A stretch of 7,637 nucleotides of DNA from Leptospira sp. (GTDB taxonomy: Bacteria > Spirochaetota > Leptospiria > Leptospirales > Leptospiraceae). Location of the stretch: positions 1-7,637 of the forward strand of contig JALOTI010000084.1 of NCBI GenBank assembly GCA_025457985.1. The letters are read 5' to 3'. A program made the position numbers and the translations under genes. Positions 5,653 to 7,637 of this stretch are shown here, one piece after another. The notes beneath the pieces were generated by a model, which saw only the letters and a program-made list of their open reading frames with translations, was not told where the DNA came from and made no database searches. The first letter of the stretch is position 1; each line of letters starts with the position of its first letter.

Positions 5653-7005
5653 ATGTCCCAAGACAAAAGCCCTGAGGCAAAAAAGAAAAAAAATCGCGAA
5701 ATCTTCGGATGGTGTATGTTTGATTTTGCAAACTCTTCGTATACAACGGTGATCATTAGCGTCGTATATTGTGAAATTTTTACCACACTTATAGTACCAT
5801 CCGATCCCAATTCGGCAAACCCTTTCCAACATGGAAACTACCTTTGGGCCTGGGCACTAGCAGTTTCATACTTATTTGTGGTAGTTACTGGTCCCATTTT
5901 TGGTGCCATAACAGATTACAGTTCTAAGAAAAAACTTTTTTTGTTTCTGAGTTATGTAGGATGTATCATCGCAACATTCTTGTTATACTATGTTGAGCCT
6001 GGAATGATTTGGCTCGGGTTTGTATTGGTAGCGATCTCCAATTTTTTCTTTGCCTCTGGAGAAAACTTTGCATCTAGTTTTTTACCCTTTCTTGGTTCCA
6101 AGGAAGACTTAGGCAAAATTTCTGGTTATGCTTGGGGGATTGGGTATTTTGGCGGGATAGGTTCTGTCGTGCTTGCAACAACACTCGGTGATTATACACT
6201 AGAAAACTTTGAAAATTTAAAGTTAGTTGGGCCTTATACTGCGATATTCTTTTTATTGGCCGCGATTCCAACCTTTTTGTTTTTGAAAGAGCCTAAACTT
6301 CCAACTGGGTTACCAAAGAATGTAAACTATTTTAAAATTGGTGTCGATCGTGTTGTTCAAACACTCAAAGCCGCGAGTAACTTCAAAGATCTAATGATCT
6401 ATCTTGTATCCTTATTTTTTACAATGGCGGCTCTCGCAATCGTGATATCCTTTGCCTTCATATATGGAGCTCAGGAAATAAAAATCGAAGCCCAACACAA
6501 ACAGGCGATGTTTATTTTTATCCAAATTTCCGCAGCCATCGGTGCCCTTGCATTTGGCGTCATTCAGGATAGTATTGGTGCCAAAAAAACATTTAACGTG
6601 ACTCTCATGGTTTGGTTGTTAACCTGTGGGCTCATCTATTTCGTAAATGACATAACAATTTTTGCAAATGAAGTTTTAGGTAGAGATTGGACAGTGCAGT
6701 GGGTTTTTGTTTTTATATCCTCTCTTGCGGGTATGGGGTTAGGTGCTACTCAATCGGCTTCACGAGCGCTTGTAGGACTTTTCAGTCCCGAATCTAAATC
6801 TGGTGAATTTTTCGGTATGTGGGGGCTTTCTGGTAAAATCGCAGCGGCAGCAGGCTTATTTTTATTCGGTTATATCCAGACTTTGGTCACACTCCGAAAT
6901 GCATTTTTAGTGGTTGCCTTATTCTATCTTTTGAGTCTCATTATAAATACGTTCGTTGATGAAGAAAGAGGAAAGGCCGCGGCAGTGGATTTCAAAGAAA
7001 ATTAG
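5653..7005 (+). CDS. Major facilitator transporter of the UMF1 / Atg22-like family
   Basis: This 450-residue inner-membrane protein belongs to the UMF1 branch of the major facilitator superfamily (Atg22-like). The signature is WCMFDFANSSYTTVI at the first helix (20-34), and near the C-terminus GATQSASRALVGLFSPESK followed by GEFFGMWGLSGK (364-395), both characteristic of the group. About twelve hydrophobic segments are visible, with a positively charged loop after helix 2-3 (SSKKK, 90-94) and a central cytoplasmic loop near 212-245. Yeast Atg22 exports amino acids from the vacuole; bacterial members have no settled substrate, so none is given here. The gene is divergent from the Bfd-like gene and its TAG is followed immediately by the ATG of the next ORF. 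Length and frame are intact. Confidence 0.9.
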   Translation: MSQDKSPEAKKKKNREIFGWCMFDFANSSYTTVIISVVYCEIFTTLIVPSDPNSANPFQHGNYLWAWALAVSYLFVVVTGPIFGAITDYSSKKKLFLFLSYVGCIIATFLLYYVEPGMIWLGFVLVAISNFFFASGENFASSFLPFLGSKEDLGKISGYAWGIGYFGGIGSVVLATTLGDYTLENFENLKLVGPYTAIFFLLAAIPTFLFLKEPKLPTGLPKNVNYFKIGVDRVVQTLKAASNFKDLMIYLVSLFFTMAALAIVISFAFIYGAQEIKIEAQHKQAMFIFIQISAAIGALAFGVIQDSIGAKKTFNVTLMVWLLTCGLIYFVNDITIFANEVLGRDWTVQWVFVFISSLAGMGLGATQSASRALVGLFSPESKSGEFFGMWGLSGKIAAAAGLFLFGYIQTLVTLRNAFLVVALFYLLSLIINTFVDEERGKAAAVDFKEN

Positions 7006-7314
7006 ATGATTGTTGAAAACGAAGACGATTTTGAACTCCACCAAAGCCAGCGAAGGTTGGCTTTGGCTACTATTGATGAACTCATGCAAACAAAGATGGA
7101 TCTTTTGGATGCGGAAAAAAAAGTCCCTCGTTTTATCAACAATGCGATATCTTATCTAAAGAGGAAGTATGTAACGGAAGAGCAGACTAAATGGACAGAA
7201 TCGCTAGAACTCATATTCAAACGACTGCATGTTGCAGCCACTTTGTTACTTTCGGCGACACTAACTCAACTCCAAGTTCATCTTCCTTATCGGCAAACAT
7301 TTAGGGCTGCATAA
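7006..7314 (+). CDS. Hypothetical small protein, 3' part doubtful
   Basis: I do not recognise this family. The ATG directly follows the transporter stop (TAGATG), which suggests a two-gene transcript and reinitiation. Residues 1-75 look like a real soluble, charged, mostly helical protein (ENEDDFELHQSQ, LMQTKMDLLDAEKKVP, ISYLKRKYVTEEQTKW). From about residue 74 (base 7225) composition shifts to Ala/Thr/Leu/Gln-rich (VAATLLLSATLTQLQV), and the opposite strand there carries a better coding signal. The C-terminus may therefore be sequence beyond a second junction, with the native protein longer or different. No clear ribosome site was seen. Confidence 0.45.
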   Translation: MIVENEDDFELHQSQRRLALATIDELMQTKMDLLDAEKKVPRFINNAISYLKRKYVTEEQTKWTESLELIFKRLHVAATLLLSATLTQLQVHLPYRQTFRAA

Positions 7315-7408
7315 CATCATAATTCATTGCGATTCTTACAAAATAGTATTCATCATTATTTTTTGGATTCGTCACTTCGAAACGATGGTGCAATAGACAA
7401 TTACTCAT
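7217..7408 (-). other. Candidate minus-strand coding end, open if TAA = Gln
   Basis: One minus-strand frame is open from 7414 to a TGA at 7219-7217 apart from a single TAA at 7303-7301. The text around that TAA reads like protein on both sides: NPKNNDEYYFVRIAMNYDV before it and FADKEDELGVELVSPKVTKW after it. With TAA as Gln it would be one C-terminal segment ending in TGA, like the kinase on the left flank. No homology is recognised. With the standard code it is two short unrelated pieces, so this may be chance. Confidence 0.3.
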
Positions 7409-7637
7409 TGGGCCTCACTATAAACTATGTGGATATTGTGATCATCAGTCCATCGCGCCTTCTGTGGGATTCCGCCGTGGCTCGGTTTGGTCGATACTGC
7501 CTCGCACGAAGTCGTCTTAAATCGATGCTATACTCGTATAGAGGCTAATTCGGACACAGTTTGCTTCCTTTTTGGGCAGGATCTCCAGCAGACTGTTACA
7601 GATATTACCTAGAATCGTCGCATCCAGCTGTTGCGAG
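7315..7637. other. Right-end stretch without a confirmed gene
   Basis: No plus-strand gene is convincing here. The minus-strand frame from the window edge to 7448, read with TAA (7523-7521) as Gln, has many purine-first codons and a plausible helical segment (DATILGNICNSLLEILPKKE), then meets TGA at 7447-7445. It is in the same frame as the 7408-7217 candidate, so an intron between them is conceivable, but no donor and acceptor pair stands out. Bases about 7440-7530 look more GC-rich than the bacterial core. Origin unresolved; no tRNA, repeat or terminator seen. Confidence 0.35.

Noticed and set aside
7327..7548. Plus-strand ORF at the right end as a gene
   Set aside because: TTG start without a ribosome site, no recognisable motif, and the complementary strand has a better coding pattern.
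7003..7548. Transporter reading through TAG and later TAA codons in the same frame to the window end
   Set aside because: The transporter family ends near residue 450 and the bacterial genes clearly use TAA and TAG as stops; the shared frame is likely chance.
1..7637. Horizontal transfer of bacterial genes into a ciliate as the main explanation
   Set aside because: The bacterial genes keep bacterial ribosome sites, operon overlaps and standard stops with no introns or Gln-TAA/TAG, and the left join cuts a bacterial gene at a short shared sequence; chimera or contamination is simpler.

Overview
The window is a mosaic. Its core (about 677 to 7225) is bacterial and fits a Leptospira-like spirochaete. 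It has short intergenic gaps, moderately AT-rich DNA, clear Shine-Dalgarno sites (GGAGG before the RibD-like gene, AGGAAG before the MSEP gene), a TTGACA promoter element and a lipid A gene. Its exosortase K / MSEP-CTERM pair is one I associate with Bacteroidetes and Leptospira. The Shine-Dalgarno sites and TTGACA argue against Bacteroidetes. The genus is an inference.

Left flank (1 to about 692): this is eukaryotic DNA. One plus-strand frame runs from base 3 to a TGA at 690-692 and encodes the end of a PI3K-related protein kinase: catalytic loop, activation-loop motif and C-terminal FATC domain. It is interrupted by eight in-frame TAA/TAG codons and no TGA, which is what a nuclear code with TAA/TAG = Gln (ciliates and a few other protists) predicts. 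The kinase end and a truncated bacterial membrane protein overlap at about 677-692. The join therefore lies in a short shared stretch: most likely a chimeric contig or amplification artefact, less likely a real integration.

Minus-strand block 1 (3257 to 668): lpxD, then xrtK (exosortase), then a truncated MSEP-CTERM-like target, tightly packed and probably cotranscribed. Exosortase and target form a dedicated membrane protein sorting module; LpxD makes lipid A precursor. The target is cut at the join after about 333 residues, so its sorting signal is absent.

Minus-strand block 2 (5571 to 3403): a Bfd-like [2Fe-2S] protein, a RibD-type reductase, a LigB-type extradiol dioxygenase and a DoxX membrane protein, ending in a terminator. 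The first three are coupled (ATGA overlap, then 4 bp). doxX has its own promoter with two near-identical 18-bp palindromes around the -35, suggesting a MarR-like repressor and a response to quinones or aromatic electrophiles.

Plus strand (5653 to 7314): a UMF1/Atg22-like major facilitator transporter, divergent from the Bfd gene, followed directly by a small unknown ORF.

Right flank (about 7217 to 7637): not confidently assigned. Its best coding signal is on the minus strand and also reads better with TAA as Gln, so it may be a second piece of foreign eukaryotic DNA. No tRNA, rRNA, CRISPR array, insertion sequence or origin was seen.
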